NCBI GenBank assembly: GCA_029204225.1
Contig: CM055104.1
Location: forward strand, 50,790,132-50,854,131
From: Diphasiastrum complanatum
Taxonomy: Eukaryota; Streptophyta; Lycopodiopsida; Lycopodiales; Lycopodiaceae
DNA length: 64,000 bases
Direction of reading: 5' to 3'
Shown: in pieces, positions 34,475 through 46,483 of the stretch
How the letters are laid out: every line of letters starts with the position of its first letter
Position numbering within the stretch: the stretch's first letter is position 1
Made by a program: the position numbers and the translations under genes
Notes under the pieces: generated by a model
Database searches by the model: none
Seen by the model: the letters and a program-made list of their open reading frames with translations, nothing else
Told to the model about the DNA's origin: nothing

Positions 34475-37215
34475 TCAGATTCTAAAATTTACAATATGAG
34501 GATCGATGGGATAATTTATTGCACTTTGGTGTGATTGAGGAGGTAAGCATTTGGCAATCCGTTCTGCTGCTTGCATATATTTGATGTAGGCTTTCCGCCT
34601 TTGGGCTTGATTAGCGAAGTTGCCATCTTTGTTCATTTTCTCTTTTTTGTGTAGATTGATCAGCTTTACTACCTTTTTGATGTTTGAAAGAGTCTTGTCC
34701 TCAATTTCAAGGGATACCATTCTTTTGGATTCAACAATTTTCTGTTTGTTTGTCCAATTTCCTGTTTTCCAATCAAAGTCATACAAAGGCAAAAAGTGTT
34801 GCCCATGCTCCGCTATAAATTCAATGGAAGACATGATGTATTCGAACTCATCATTCGATGTGTAATAAGCGAAGCTCACTCTTGTCCAACCCGGCTTCAC
34901 ACCATGGTATCCCTGCAGTAAAGTATGTAAGCTTGACAAGTTATAAAACCTACGAGTGTTGGAATCATGAAGAAATGTGGATTAGCCTTTTTGCCTATTG
35001 GGTAATTTACCTGCTGCACAGCAGTTCGAATCTTTAAAGAGTATGGCTTGTCAATGCTTAGGAGTGAGTGTGCATATGCGCCTGCGCAAGAGCAACCTCC
35101 TCGTGCCTGAATTCCAAAAAGATCACTAAGTAGCTTGGTAACAAATCTTCCATGAAGTCTTTTATATCTTTGAGAATGCTCTAGCTTGTTTTGGGGGTTA
35201 TCCTGTGTTGACATAATGCAAGCGGGTTTCATGCTTTCGGCATATGCATGAGGTGAGACCCATAGCTCTTCTGTTAAAATCACGAAAGAGACTATAGGTG
35301 TGCGCTTAACTTGTGTGTTTCCCAGCACAAGTACCTTCCGGTTGGATAAAAGTCTTGACAAGGCTTTTTGAGCAAGAAAACACTCACGTTGCACAATCAA
35401 GTCGACGCCCATGTATTGTTTTATCCAAAATGCCAAGGCCGCTCTTATGGTTTGCAGTATAGGTGGTGTTCCCGCATTTTCTCTCATCTCAACGTCATCA
35501 ACAAACAACGTATCCTGTACACGATGATAATCAGCCTTGTGATTTTTCATTTCTGACCAATTACATATCAATCAGCAAACATATTAAGAGGGTTATATCA
35601 TCTATGTCCTGTTATGTAGTATATGATTTACCTTGTAAGAGATGTTATTGACATAATCGACTGTGCCGCCGCCACAAGTAGAAGGAGGGTTTCCTTGAAG
35701 AAGATAAAGGTGCTTATTCATGAGAAGAATGCCAGGAGAGCCGGGTCCACCGACGAACTTGTGTGGGCTCAACACTACTGCATCATACCCGTCTAGTTGC
35801 CCTGATCTTATGTCAATTTGCTCATGCGAGCCACTGCACAAATTTCATGAGGAACATTTCACTCTTCAAGGCAATACAGCACAAAAAATGGATATATTGA
35901 GAAATCACGACATTCTTTTTTTTTTCTAGAGAAATGTTGGCATATAGTTGTAATGATCTAGCAAGTTTTACCAGCTCGCAAAATCAAAGCAAACGAATGC
36001 TTTGTATTTGTGAAAGAGCCGAGAAATCTTCCTTGTATCAGTGAGAATTCCCGTAACGTTGCTACAGGCGGAAAATGATCCAAGCTTCCGACGCATTTTA
36101 TGTTTGGGATCTTCCAGATGTTCTTTCAGCTTGGCCAGGTCAATCAACCCTTCACCATCCGCAGGGATTTCTATGACCTGAACCATAAAAACTTAGCTTT
36201 TCATATCTCTCTCTCTCTCTCTCTCTCTCATGTGTACACACACATATGTACTTTATTATTGAACTGGCGAGATACAACGATTTCTCAGTGAATGCAACTT
36301 ATCCCTCAGTCATGATGATAAAAAATTAGCTACTTACCTCAGCAAGGCTGTTCTGCCATGACAGCAGGTTAGAATGATGTTCATAAGGCCCTACAAACAC
36401 CAGCCATCTCTCTCGTGGCTGCAACATTTGCAGTATCTTTTCTCTAAGCATGGAAGGTACAGATATACCCATCACCTCCTGCAACCTTTTTAATGCCGCC
36501 GTACAGCCGGATCCACAAAAGAAGAGAGCGTCATCGTTAGTCCCTCCCATACACGCTTTAATGTACATGGCTGCCTCATGCACCGTGCTCGATGTCAGTT
36601 GACCAACGTAGCTATCGTCTGTATGAGTATTGCCTAAGCAGTCAACAATCGTCAACACAAATCAGTAACATCAACACATATAAAACGTATTCGAATCAGT
36701 CAACAATCGTCAACACAAATCAGTAACATCAACACATATATATAAAACGTATTCGAATGAATCAAAAGCAAATACCAACAATAATACGTAGCGATAGAGC
36801 TACATATACCGTAAGCTGGTAAAACATTTTCCAATATAAAGCGCTCAATAAATAGTAAGCTACGCCCACTGGCTGTGTGGTCTGCGTAAGTGAGCAATCG
36901 TCTTCCAAAAGGAGTACGTATCTTCAAATCATGGCCAACAATTTGAGACTGCAACCACGCAAAACCTCTTGCCCCTGATGCAGCTTTACAACCCACAAAC
37001 CTGCCAAGCAACATCGGATCGAAGAATGACAACACAGGCTTCAATCTGTGACGCTCATCATCTGCAGTACGTTTCTTATCAACATCCCAAAGGGTCGAAC
37101 TAAAAGGTGATGGTGGGTGTTGATGTTGCAGCTGATGCTGGTCCATCTCTTGTAGCTCATCGTGGACAATATCCTGCAGATTATGAACAGCACAAGATCT
37201 CATGAACTTCTTCAT
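34475..37215 (-). CDS. Class V aminotransferase / cysteine desulfurase-like PLP enzyme, six exons
   Basis: Exons on the minus strand: 37215-36810, 36633-36338, 36177-35972, 35833-35632, 35514-35011 and 34912-34475. Every junction has GT...AG and the phases agree, giving 683 residues. The fold is that of PLP enzymes of the NifS/SufS/MoCo-sulfurase group. ADHTASGRS opens the domain. FFCGSGCTAALKRL and PYEHHSNLLSW bind cofactor, and CFDFAS precedes the lysine box SPHKFVGGPGSPG, whose Lys should form the Schiff base. GIQARGGCSCAGAYAH carries the Cys loop expected of a desulfurase. A charged N-terminus of about 100 residues and a C-terminal extension of about 100 residues flank it. The first Met follows an in-frame TGA; no transit peptide is obvious. 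The sulfur donor and acceptor are unknown. It looks intact and is the only complete host gene here. Confidence 0.9.
36206..36229. repeat. CT microsatellite in the second intron of the PLP-enzyme gene
   Basis: About twelve CT units, followed by TGTGTACACACACA, within the intron between exons 2 and 3. Confidence 0.9.
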
Positions 37216-37420
37216 GTGCTTCAGGCCAGTAGAGGAAGCTGCAGCAGACTGAGATCAGAATGGATTCGTTGCTGCTGAATCGAGATGAGAGTGAGTTTTA
37301 TTGTGGGAGGTGGTGGTCCTTCCCCGTTGTTGCTGCCTGCCTGGCTAGAAGGCCCTGGGAAAGAGAAGGACCGGAGCCCCTGGTGGGGAAGGGGCATGGG
37401 AGTTGAAATCAAAGCATAGG
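37216..37420 (-). promoter_or_regulatory. 5' leader and proximal upstream region of the PLP-enzyme gene
   Basis: The sequence directly upstream of the first Met is CT- and CAG-rich with an in-frame TGA. An AG acceptor-like site (CTGATCTCAG on the minus strand, near 37250) could mark an intron in the 5' leader. No clear TATA box is seen. Confidence 0.35.
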
Positions 37421-38165
37421 GGAAGGAAGGCCCGCCACCCCCCGCCCCCTACAAGGGCCTTCCCAAGGGTCATGTCTCACAGCAACGAGGAATCCACGTA
37501 TAGGGATGGGAGCGCCCAAGGCCCGCGGGGTCATATCTCCCTTGGGTACCTCACAACAAGGAAGGCCCCATCGCAGCTGGAATCAATGTATGGGGGGCCC
37601 ATCTCTTGCAGTCACGATATGGATAACAAGCGAAGCAGTTAGATGACCTTCGTGTGTCCCTGGTGCTCCAGATGTTGCCCCGGGACCATGGTGTACGAAA
37701 ATCGCGTGCCCGCAGAAATTTCACTGCTCCCAAACTTTTTTGAGAAAGCACGGCCCCAACACATGTGCATGCCACGTGGCACTCTTCAATATATCCCATA
37801 AAAACTTATGGGAAATGATCCTCCATCAAATATATAGTAAACCAAGCATATGTCTCTCAAATGCACGTAGGCGTGAGGGCCACGCTCGTGCCCGAATAAA
37901 ATCTGGTACTTGGCCCCTCGCGCGTGCCCAGGACCGTGTGGTGCTCGTGAGGTGGTGCCCGCGATAAAATCTTGAGACTCGCGTGCCCCGAGAATCGCAC
38001 TAGCTAGGGACCAATTTTGCCTGAGAAAAAATCTTGGGACCCGAGCGCCCTACCTACCTTGAGATCGCACGGGCTGGCCGTCCACGCGTCCGGAGCATAC
38101 AGGCCCACCCGTTACTCCTGTACTCGTGCCAACAAGCGACAACGGGAGGGGGCCTTCCCTCTGTA
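37420..38165. other. GC-rich, CpG-bearing spacer upstream of the PLP-enzyme gene
   Basis: Clearly richer in G+C than its surroundings, with CCGCCACCCCCCGCCCCC, CGCGCGTGCCC and degenerate recurring phrases (AAAATCT followed by TGAGACTCGCGTGCC or TGGGACCCGAGCGCC). GGGCCTTCCC-type palindromes recur at 37457, 38150 and 38736. No coding frame is convincing on either strand. Confidence 0.5.
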
Positions 38166-38169
38166 AAAA

Positions 38170-40530
38170 ATCTGCTGATTTAAGTTCATGGCAGTCACAC
38201 TTCTAAATATAGTAAATATGGAGGGGTACAAATTTCCAAAAGTAGCAACTGATTCTTACAAAATTGTAATGTGCTTTTGTGACTTTCTAAAAATAATACC
38301 TTACACATTGTGAATATTTATTGCTCCATGAATTCCTGTAAGTGTAATATTGTACCATTTAAGGCTTCCTCCAAATACACTATGAACTATAATCGAAAGG
38401 CCAACCACAAAATTTTGATAACAAATTTCAATTTCATATAAAAATTGAAATTTAATACATAAAAATGTCTAAGTTTAATATAGTAGAGTGCATTTTATCA
38501 AGTGTAAAATTTTTAAAGTCTAGATGGGGTAGCATGTCGTGTCACCAAAACTTTCATTGCATGATGTACAACATCATTTCACATGGAGATTATGAAACTG
38601 AAATGAAGGAAATTCGAATAATCAAACACGAGTCATTTGTATTTTTAGCACTTGAATGTTTTGCGCTTGTGCACAACCTAAAAATGGGCAAAATCTACCA
38701 CGTACAATGCGTTACATACAGAGGAAGGCTCTTTCGGGGGCCTTCCCTACGTAACGTCGTGTGAGGTTTTTTTTTTTAACGTTTCTTTTGTAGATGTACT
38801 CCTATTTTTAGTAAGCTTGAAAATGTTGGGCACCTGTAAAATTAAATAATAACGGATACATTACGCACCTCTTCGCATTTTGAAGGCTTCCTAGCCCTTG
38901 ACAATCGTTTTTTTCTTCACTTTAACATTTAAAACTAAAAGGCTTTTAATGAAAACCACCTTTCAAGATGAGTGAAATCGTTAGCATTGAAGGTCAATTT
39001 TGTTTTGCATCTTTCACAAGGAAAGTATACACACCCCTCAAAACAAAGGCCTACTCTATATCACAGGTGTGACTTTCTAAAAACAGTAATGAATCACATA
39101 TTTGTAAGATATTTATGAGGACATCTATTGTAAAATAATATATTCAAGCGTACTATTATGCCATTTAAGACTTTCTCCAATTACAAAAATCTCTAAGTTG
39201 TTATGAGTAAGTGTTCTTCATCATGCTAGGTCTTGTTCATGTCTTAATTGCTAATTATTTTTTAGAATGTAAAATTTTGTACTTGCAATAAACAACAATT
39301 TTTTCTATATCAAATTGTATACTTAGGGTGTTTTCACACATAGGCCTAAGGCATGCCTATTTGTCAAAAAACTCAACCCTCATTGGAGAGAAAAGATAGA
39401 AAGGCCATTACCCCATTTTACATAGCAAAGCAAAGGCGCCCATGTGGCAAATGACTTGGCATAAAAAATGTCGACTTGGGGTAATTGAAGATGCTAGGCA
39501 CTACCCCCTGATACCTCCAAGAGCAACATAATCCCCACCCCCACTGCCATGGCAGTACTGGGGCCCTTCCATCCAACAATGGAAGGGCAAGGAGAGATGG
39601 GGGAGTAGAGGGGAAGGTGGTGGTGCACCCACCACCACCTTTGGATCATGTATGCACTCTCACTGCCATGGAAGTGAGGGTGAGGAATACGCCGATTTGT
39701 ATCTCCACTATTGTAGGGCCACTATTTTATAGGAGACCTTGAGATTTGAATTTTTAGGTGGGAGAACATCATGTTGGTTGTTATTGGATAGAGGAGAGAG
39801 AACAAAGGCCCCGCCAACTATGTTTTGAAGGGTGGGTATCTACTTTTTGGGTGAAAGGTGTAAATCCAAAAAAACTTTTATAACTAAAGATTTTACTCAA
39901 TCTAAAGGGCACCACAAGTTTTTCTAAAATTATAAGCTTTTAACTGGAAAGAAATTGCGTCTCTATGAAAGAAGATTAGATTGTGAAAGGCTAAGAAGGT
40001 TTTAAAATGCACATTTGTGTGTGAAATGAGGATGAAAAAAGACAAAAAAAAAAAAAAAAAAGGGGAGTGGGGGGGAACAAAGGAGGGTTGTTTTCTGCCT
40101 ACAGGTTTATTGGTTTTATTACATTAGCTGTAGATTCGCTACCTACTCTCCGTTTTGATCGATTTTGATTGCAATGGTGTGATAGTAGAGTGATTGTATG
40201 GAGACAATAGATACTAGGGTTTACGGTCCAAGGATTAGGGTTTAGGGTTGGGTTTAAGGTATAGGATATAGGGATTAGGTTCCTTTTTTTTCCATTTTAC
40301 CATGCCTGCATCAGAGTTTTTTTTAGACTGTGAAAAAAGGTCGAATTGCTCGAGAGTAGGTATGGTGTCAGACATTAGCGGTGCTGCTACTTTGGAGTCG
40401 AGAGGGTGAGCACTCTTACGAGGCTCAAGGCCCACCTATTGGGTGTCACTAGGCCTGAGGGCTTCTGGGAATGACCTCCTACAACCAGGTCCCACCAGAT
40501 GTGCACTAGTGTCTCCTGGCACAATACGAA
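38170..40530. other. Spacer with palindromes; no gene recognised
   Basis: Mostly AT-rich, with poly-A at 40043-40061, a palindromic patch at 39543-39641 (listed separately) and degenerate TTAGGG words near 40210-40260. No reading frame resembles a known protein. Confidence 0.5.
39543..39641. repeat. Three perfect palindromes or hairpins in 100 bases
   Basis: ACTGCCATGGCAGT (39543-39556) is a 14-base palindrome. GCCCTTCCAT (39563-39572) pairs with ATGGAAGGGC (39579-39588) across a 6-base loop. AAGGTGGTGGTG (39614-39625) pairs with CACCACCACCTT (39630-39641) across a 4-base loop. All arms are exact. Confidence 0.85.
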
Positions 40531-40933
40531 GAGAATAATGCTAGGCTAGGCCATGTCTACCAAAAGATATCTGGTTCTCAACAGCCACCTCTCTCTCAAC
40601 AGCCATCCTCCTCCCGCATGCCACCACCCACCCAATTGCCATCGACATCCCGTATACCACCACGTCCATGCTAGTCCTCCACCTCTTCCCACATGCCACT
40701 TCCTTCCAACTCCCGCATGCATGACCATGCTCCTCACAATGAGTGGGGGCTTGGTGCCATTCACTCCACCAGTGACCCATCGCAGCAGCCCGTCGCACCT
40801 ACAACCGCACACACATCCTCCCTATTCTAGAGGTTGTGTGACCCCACCCCACCATATTCCACCGTGTCGGACACCCACACTGCTGAGGAGGAGGACTTTG
40901 TGCCAGCTACCCAGTATGACCACTCGCATGACA

Positions 40934-41601
40934 TGTGAGAAATTGTCAACTAGTTTAAAATTTCTCATGTTATGTTTATTTGGAAATTTTGGCCAATATG
41001 TATTTTAAACTTAGAGATAGACTTTACAAAGTTAATAAGGCCTAAGAATAGTTGATTTACTATTTTTGACAACTTAGGCATGTTGATAGGGTTGCATGTA
41101 GACCTACTCTAATTGGTTGTTATAGATGCATTGAATCTAGTCAAGATAGATCTAGGGTTTTTGAATGAGATCTAGAACTTTCCATAAGTTGATAAGCTTG
41201 AGCAAGGGCATCCAAATAGGGCAGAAGGCTATTATAAATAGGCTACAAGCATGAAAGCATTTAATCTCTCTCCTTCCTCTCTCATTCATTCTTATGGAAG
41301 ATATATCCTTGGGGTTCTACATCCATTTTTGCATCTTGGTGGTGATATGGTGAAATCTTGTGTGTAGAATGCTATTTTTTCTTATGTGATTGATCCACAC
41401 GTGTGAGTACTATTGGCTGTTTTACAGACTAGAACAATCAATTATCATACCTAAGTGATTTTTTCAAGTTCTTATTGAGTTTACATCTTCTATGTGTACT
41501 AGATGCAAGATTTCTACATTGTTAATAATGCTAGATGTGCTTTCCTACCAAGCCAAAGATCAAAGGGCATAATTAGATCTTTGTGATTTGGTTTTTTTAC
41601 A
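40934..41601 (+). repeat. LTR of copia E
   Basis: 668 bases with TG...CA ends. It contains TATAAATAGGC (near 41232) as the likely promoter and a CT-rich start-site region. It is related to 12140-12540. Confidence 0.8.
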
Positions 41602-41613
41602 TGGTATCAGAGC
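41602..41613 (+). other. Primer-binding site of copia E
   Basis: TGGTATCAGAGC directly abuts the LTR, initiator tRNA-Met type. Confidence 0.9.
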
Positions 41614-41897
41614 TTTGTTGCATGCTATTTTGGAGAAGCATCCATTTCTAGTGAGTGATTTGGAGGTGACACCAATTATAGAGCATGCTAGAGTGATTTC
41701 TCATCAAAATCAAGCATTTTCATGTGTAGAATGAGGATTTTTTGTGATCCAAAGCTCAATTTAGGTCAAAATACTTGTAATAGGCCGATTTCTCACTATA
41801 CATGTTAAATTGTAGTGAGTTTTGATGCATAAGAAACGTCTTAGGACATTCTTCAAGATCTATATCAAGTTTATAGCTTTAGCATATAAAATGTGAG

Positions 41898-42153
41898 TTT
41901 TTGCATCTTGGTGATGATATAGTAAAATCTTGTCATGTATAGAATGCTGTTTTTTCTTATGTGATTGATCCAAACATGTGAGTATGTTGTTGTACAACTA
42001 TTGTATGGACTGGAATAATAAATTATCATACCTACGTGATTTTGTGAAGTTCTTATTGAGATTTCTACATTGTTCATGATGCTAGATGTGCTTTCCTACC
42101 AAGCCAAAGATCAAACATCATAATTAGATCTTTGTGCTCTGATTTTCTTCACA
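41898..42153 (+). repeat. Second, 5'-truncated LTR copy of copia E
   Basis: It repeats 41326-41601: TTTTTGCATCTTGGTG, TCTTATGTGATTGATCCA, TGCTAGATGTGCTTTCCTAC and AATTAGATCTTTGTG. It has several substitutions and one deletion of about 20 bases. Confidence 0.82.
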
Positions 42154-43269
42154 CAACATACCACCCACCACCCATGGCTAAGACCGGCCACCCACGACCA
42201 ATATTGACGATGCTCCTCTACATGCTCCCCCTATTGACATCTTGTCATTGTCACACCATTCTGTGCCTCCTTGTAGCGCAACTTCCACGCCATTTGACAT
42301 GCCATGGACATCTCAAGCCTCACAGAGGCCATGCTACAAGTAGTCGGCACAGGCAGTAGACCATGCGACATGCCTTGATGCCCACCTCGAGGGCCTACCT
42401 ATCACCAACATGAACTACGACCTGAACTTGCCTTGATGCCCACCCTGAGGAGGGAGGCTGACTAGCTATCACCAATGCGATCTATGACCTGAACCTGCCA
42501 TTCGCCATTGTAGACACCACAACATTCAAGGCTACTTTTGTCACATCCACAATGTGTGACAGCACCTGAAACCCTCCCCTTATATGAGGCCATACACACC
42601 AACTTTCTGACATCATGAGTGGAGATGCTCACCAAGGATCTTTTCTAGTTGAGAGGTGCATGGGAGAGATACGGCTACTCCATCATGTCTGATAGCCGGA
42701 TTGATGTTCGTCGTCTAGTCATCAACGTTTTGGTGTCGTGTTGCATGGGCACTATGTTCTAACGTGTCGTAGATGCTTCTAGAGGCAGAGTCACCATTAT
42801 TGTCGAGTACATATACGACATCATACGATAGACAAAGGTTGGTGTGGCCAACGTTGTCTAGGTTGTGACAAACAATGCATCTAAATACCAAAGTGTTACA
42901 TGCCTATGTAACTAGCAATACTTCAGTACCCCTATGTGCCCATTTAGTATCACGAGAGCTAAATGTCGAGTCACCCTTGGATAAGGGTAGGTGCCTTTGG
43001 ATTAAGGTACTTGTGTCCTTGGATCAGGGCATGAAGATTTCTTTGCCTTGGATGGAGATATGGAACCTAGTGAGGTGTTAGGAGGACCTTACCATGGGTA
43101 TTGGCCATTTTCCTAAATCTTGAGCCTCAACCTTGAGCCATGATCACAAAATTGGCCTTGGGCCAAAGTTAGCCATCACACATGGGTCATGGGGACCTAG
43201 TAGGAGAATGCACCTACTAGGGTCCATTGATGCCCCTAAAGAAACCAAGAAGTTATTAACTAAGAAACA

Positions 43270-44289
43270 TGTGGAGTCTTATGATCTCACATTATCCAAA
43301 TTTTGTCATATATTGTAAAAATTTTCAATTTCCATATATATAAAATGTGTTATAGTGTCTAAATACATGTAAAGGCCTATTTCGCACTTTGTAAATTCAA
43401 ATTTTTAGTAGAAGTTGCAACGTTCTAAGAGACGCAATAGAAGTTCAGAGCCAACATTTGACGATCCGTAAGCGACATTGAGACTGAAGAACATTCCTAT
43501 AAGGATAGCACTATGTGTCATTGTACATACACATTTCTACGCAGTGTTGAGTATCAATAGAGAGCGAAGAGCAAGTTTTTATAGCTTGAACATTCTTTCC
43601 TTCTGTTATCTCTCACAGAATTACTTCTTATCATTTGTGCGAACACACTCTGTATGATCTGTGATTAATTGTGATACTGTTCTGTTTGAGTCACACACAT
43701 TTCTTAAGTTATACTGAATTTCAGTTACTCTAACATGGATTTTCAGGCGACACCAGCAAGTAATAATTCTGACTAATGTGCGCAAGGAATTAGCCGAAGC
43801 GGTTAAACATAACTTTTAGCAGAAATTCCTTCAACACGGAATGAGCTATGTGTTCAGATAATGGGATTGATTGAGGCTCTGTCTTGTTTGCTTCCTACGA
43901 TTAAAACTAATTCTCTGTGTTTGATTAGGAAGAACTTTTAGCTAATGTGATTCTGATTGATGAATATAATTGCTAGTTGCTGTCAGTTCTGACTATTTTC
44001 CTGATGCCTGAAGAGCCTGAAAGATAAAGTATTTCTTATAATTACAGACCTTGACCAAATCGTTTCATCATTGGTGTTCCTGGATGCCAATTGACCCAAA
44101 TATCTTTGGATAACCAATTATGTCGTTGTAGTATTCATTGTGAACTTTATACACTCTAGTCTGTTTATCATCATACATACATTTACCATGCAAAAGATGA
44201 GATTATTCTCTCTCTTGGGGAACAATCAAACCTTTTATACTACGTAATTCATTGATTTTGTGGAAATCTATAATGACTAGGCCACCACA
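43270..44289 (+). repeat. 5' LTR of gypsy B
   Basis: 1,020 bases, TGTGGAGTCTTATG...AGGCCACCACA. It aligns end to end with 51489-52509. A TATATATAAAA stretch near 43335 is the likely promoter. Confidence 0.94.
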
Positions 44290-44294
44290 TAATT

Positions 44295-44312
44295 TGGCGC
44301 CATTACCGGGGA
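44295..44312 (+). other. Primer-binding site of gypsy B (tRNA-Asp type)
   Basis: TGGCGCCATTACCGGGGA lies five bases after the LTR. It corresponds to the TGGCGCCGTTGCCGGGGA site typical of Athila/Tat elements. Confidence 0.9.
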
Positions 44313-44357
44313 GATGAATTTCACCTTTTGCAACATCTACGAATCTTTCTCATGTAA

Positions 44358-46444
44358 TGAATGCCAAGAACATACTCTCAAGCAATTATTGAACATAAAC
44401 GTTTAGAGGGTGCACAGCGTTTAGAAGCATATAGGAAGTCTAGATATTTGTATTTGTAGAATTTGCAAAACTCACCAGTTAGAGCAAGATTAACACCTGA
44501 AGTGTTTAATGATTTTTTACACGCTACTACAACATTTGTAGATTCATTTGAGGAAAGATCCGTTGAAACACCAAGTTCTACAGATTCACCTGAATCAGAT
44601 TCGTCTGATTCTACTTCCAAACCAAGTTCAGACTCTTTGTCTGAGCGAAGTTTAGATTCAGATTCTCCAAGTTCATCTAGTTCACCACCATCTGTTAATA
44701 TGGCTAATCCAGTGCCATCCACATTTACAAAAATCAGATATGATTTCTTGAAGGGATCATCATCTGAAGATGCGGATAGTATATGTCACAATTTGAATCC
44801 ATTACCATAGCAAACAAAGAGCAGACGGACGAGGATAAAGTTAAAATTTTGCTAGGTCTTCTGCGGAAGCAGGCTAGGATTTGGTACAGTCAATTAGTAC
44901 CGGAAACAGTTAATACTTGGAACGCTTTAAAAGCAACATTCCTTATACAGTTTAGGGAGATAGGATATTCTACTAGATTGTTGGCTCGGCTTAACTCTGT
45001 TGAAAAAAAGCCAAAGGAATCACTTAGAAAATATACTCGTAGGGTTAAGAATTTAATAGGAAAGTTAGGAGCCCAGTATCCAGCTCCTATGCAAAATGAA
45101 TGGTTCTTGAGTGGTTTGCCTAAGAAAATGGATCGTTATTGTCGACAAGGTTTGATGACTTCTTTGGAAGATGCCATTGCCTCTGCCGAAAATTATGAAA
45201 CCTCTCGAATTTTTCGCAGACGGAGAAATGAAGAACACGTAGTAAAAAATGCAAATTTAAACGAACAGAAGAATCTGAAATATATACTGAGTCTGAATCA
45301 AAATCTAATTAAGTGGATATGGAAGAATCTTCTGAGTATTCATCTTATTCTTCTTCATCGGAAGAAGAATCTTCTTATAGGAAAACTAAGAATAGGAACT
45401 CAGAAAAAAAAAAAAATGGAGAAATCCAAAAAGATGGATCCATTAAGGAAAAGTGTTGAGTTGTTAACAAGAGAAACTTAGTGATCTAAAGGTCCAAATA
45501 TCTGATGTTAAAGCCAAGCAAAAGAAAGCGAAGCCTAACGCCAATGTTTGGTGTATCGCGTGTGGGAAGGAAGGTCATTCTAAGACCAACTGTCCCAGTT
45601 TATAGACTAATTATTTAGAAGAGAAACTATTCCTCTGTTCGATTAATAATCATGAGGAGGTAGCTTATACTGCAACTCCTACTAACCAAAAAACTATGAT
45701 ACCAAAATAGCGTACTGGTCAACAATACACTATTTTGCGAAGGGGCGGAACACGAGATTCCACTCCACCAACCAGAGTAAGGGGTTCGTGCTACAATTGC
45801 GAAGCCCCGGGTCACTATTCGCCTGATTGCCCTGAACCCAGGAGATTAGCAGGATATGTGCCGCTCTGCGCTAACTGTAAAGGCGAAGGGCATGTCACTG
45901 CTGAATGTCCTCATCCACAACAGCCACGGTCTAAACCAAGAATTGTAAACTCGCCTAGGGGAGACGACCTTTGGCCATCTAAGACTAACATTGACATGAT
46001 AGTTCAGAGGATAGAAGTAGAGTCTAAATTATTAGATCAAGATCATCAATGGCCAGATTTAGAGGAAAAATCAATAAAGTAACTACAAGAAGTAGTAAAG
46101 ATTCTTTAACTCTTAAAGATAAGAAAAAAACTAAGACGAAAACTGCGAAAACTGCAAAAAACGCGACAGAAAAAGCGAAGGTCGCAGAACAATTAGTAAA
46201 AATTCCTAGTAATAAAGAATTGAAGCTTGATAAGTCTAATGGAAAACATTATGATGTTGATATTAGTTCAGAAGCTAAGAAGCTTTTAGACGAAGAAACT
46301 AGAAAAGTTAAAAAAGTGACATTTTCAGATCCAGTTATAAGTAGCGAGATACCTAGAGATCTGTCGCCACTTAGAAACCATTCTTCTAATATTGTCAAAG
46401 ACCTTGTTTCTAGAATGCCCAATATAAATTTTAAACAGTTATGA
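44358..46444 (+). pseudogene. Gag of gypsy B with three zinc knuckles
   Basis: An N-terminal frame (from about 44358) reads SQAIIEHKRLEGAQRLEAY, then a stop, then a Ser/Asp-rich spacer to 44810. A frameshift leads to the capsid-like gag domain (44783-45481; QARIWYSQLVPETVNTWNAL, FLIQFREIGYSTRLLARLNS, NEWFLSGLPKKMDRY). Three CCHC knuckles follow: CIACGKEGHSKTNC (45552-45593), CYNCEAPGHYSPDC (45789-45830) and CANCKGEGHVTAEC (45867-45908). The first lies in a different frame from the other two. A Lys-rich linker (46049-46444) leads to the protease region. Confidence 0.9.
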
Positions 46445-46483
46445 GACGATAACCAATATTATAAAAAAGAAATTAAGCAATTT

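Larger units (their letters stand above)
40934..42153 (+). mobile_element. Deleted copia element E: LTR, primer site, truncated LTR
   Basis: A full LTR (40934-41601, TGTGAGAAATTG...TTTTTTTACA) is followed by a primer site, about 280 bases of leader, and a second copy of the LTR 3' part (41898-42153). No coding sequence lies between. The unit splits the DUF659 relic. Flanks are TGACA on the left and CAACA on the right, so a target duplication is not exact. Confidence 0.72.
40540..42893 (+). pseudogene. hAT-like (DUF659) transposase relic split by copia E
   Basis: From 42619 one frame reads WERYGYSIMSDSRIDVRRLV, LVSCCMGTMF, RVVDASRGRV and VVTNNASKY. This is the DUF659 domain of hAT-related transposases, whose typical form has a SDGWTD-like box and VTDNA. 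The expected Asp in VTDNA is Asn. At least four in-frame stops occur (near 42648, 42762, 42831 and 42858). C-rich, Pro/His-coding sequence on both sides of copia E (40540-40933 and 42154-42600) may be the less conserved N-terminal part; that extension is uncertain. Confidence 0.7.

Noticed and set aside
36231-36246. Palindrome TGTGTACACA as a regulatory site
   Set aside because: It lies within simple CT/CA repeat sequence in an intron and is expected there by chance.
40195-40270. Interstitial telomere-like TTTAGGG words
   Set aside because: A few GGATTAGGGTTTAGGGTTGGGTTTAAGG words occur, but they are degenerate and not a tandem array, so I do not call telomeric repeat.
40546-40812. Minus-strand Gly/Trp-rich frames opposite the C-rich DUF659 flank
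   Set aside because: The composition mirrors the C-rich plus strand and no family is recognised.
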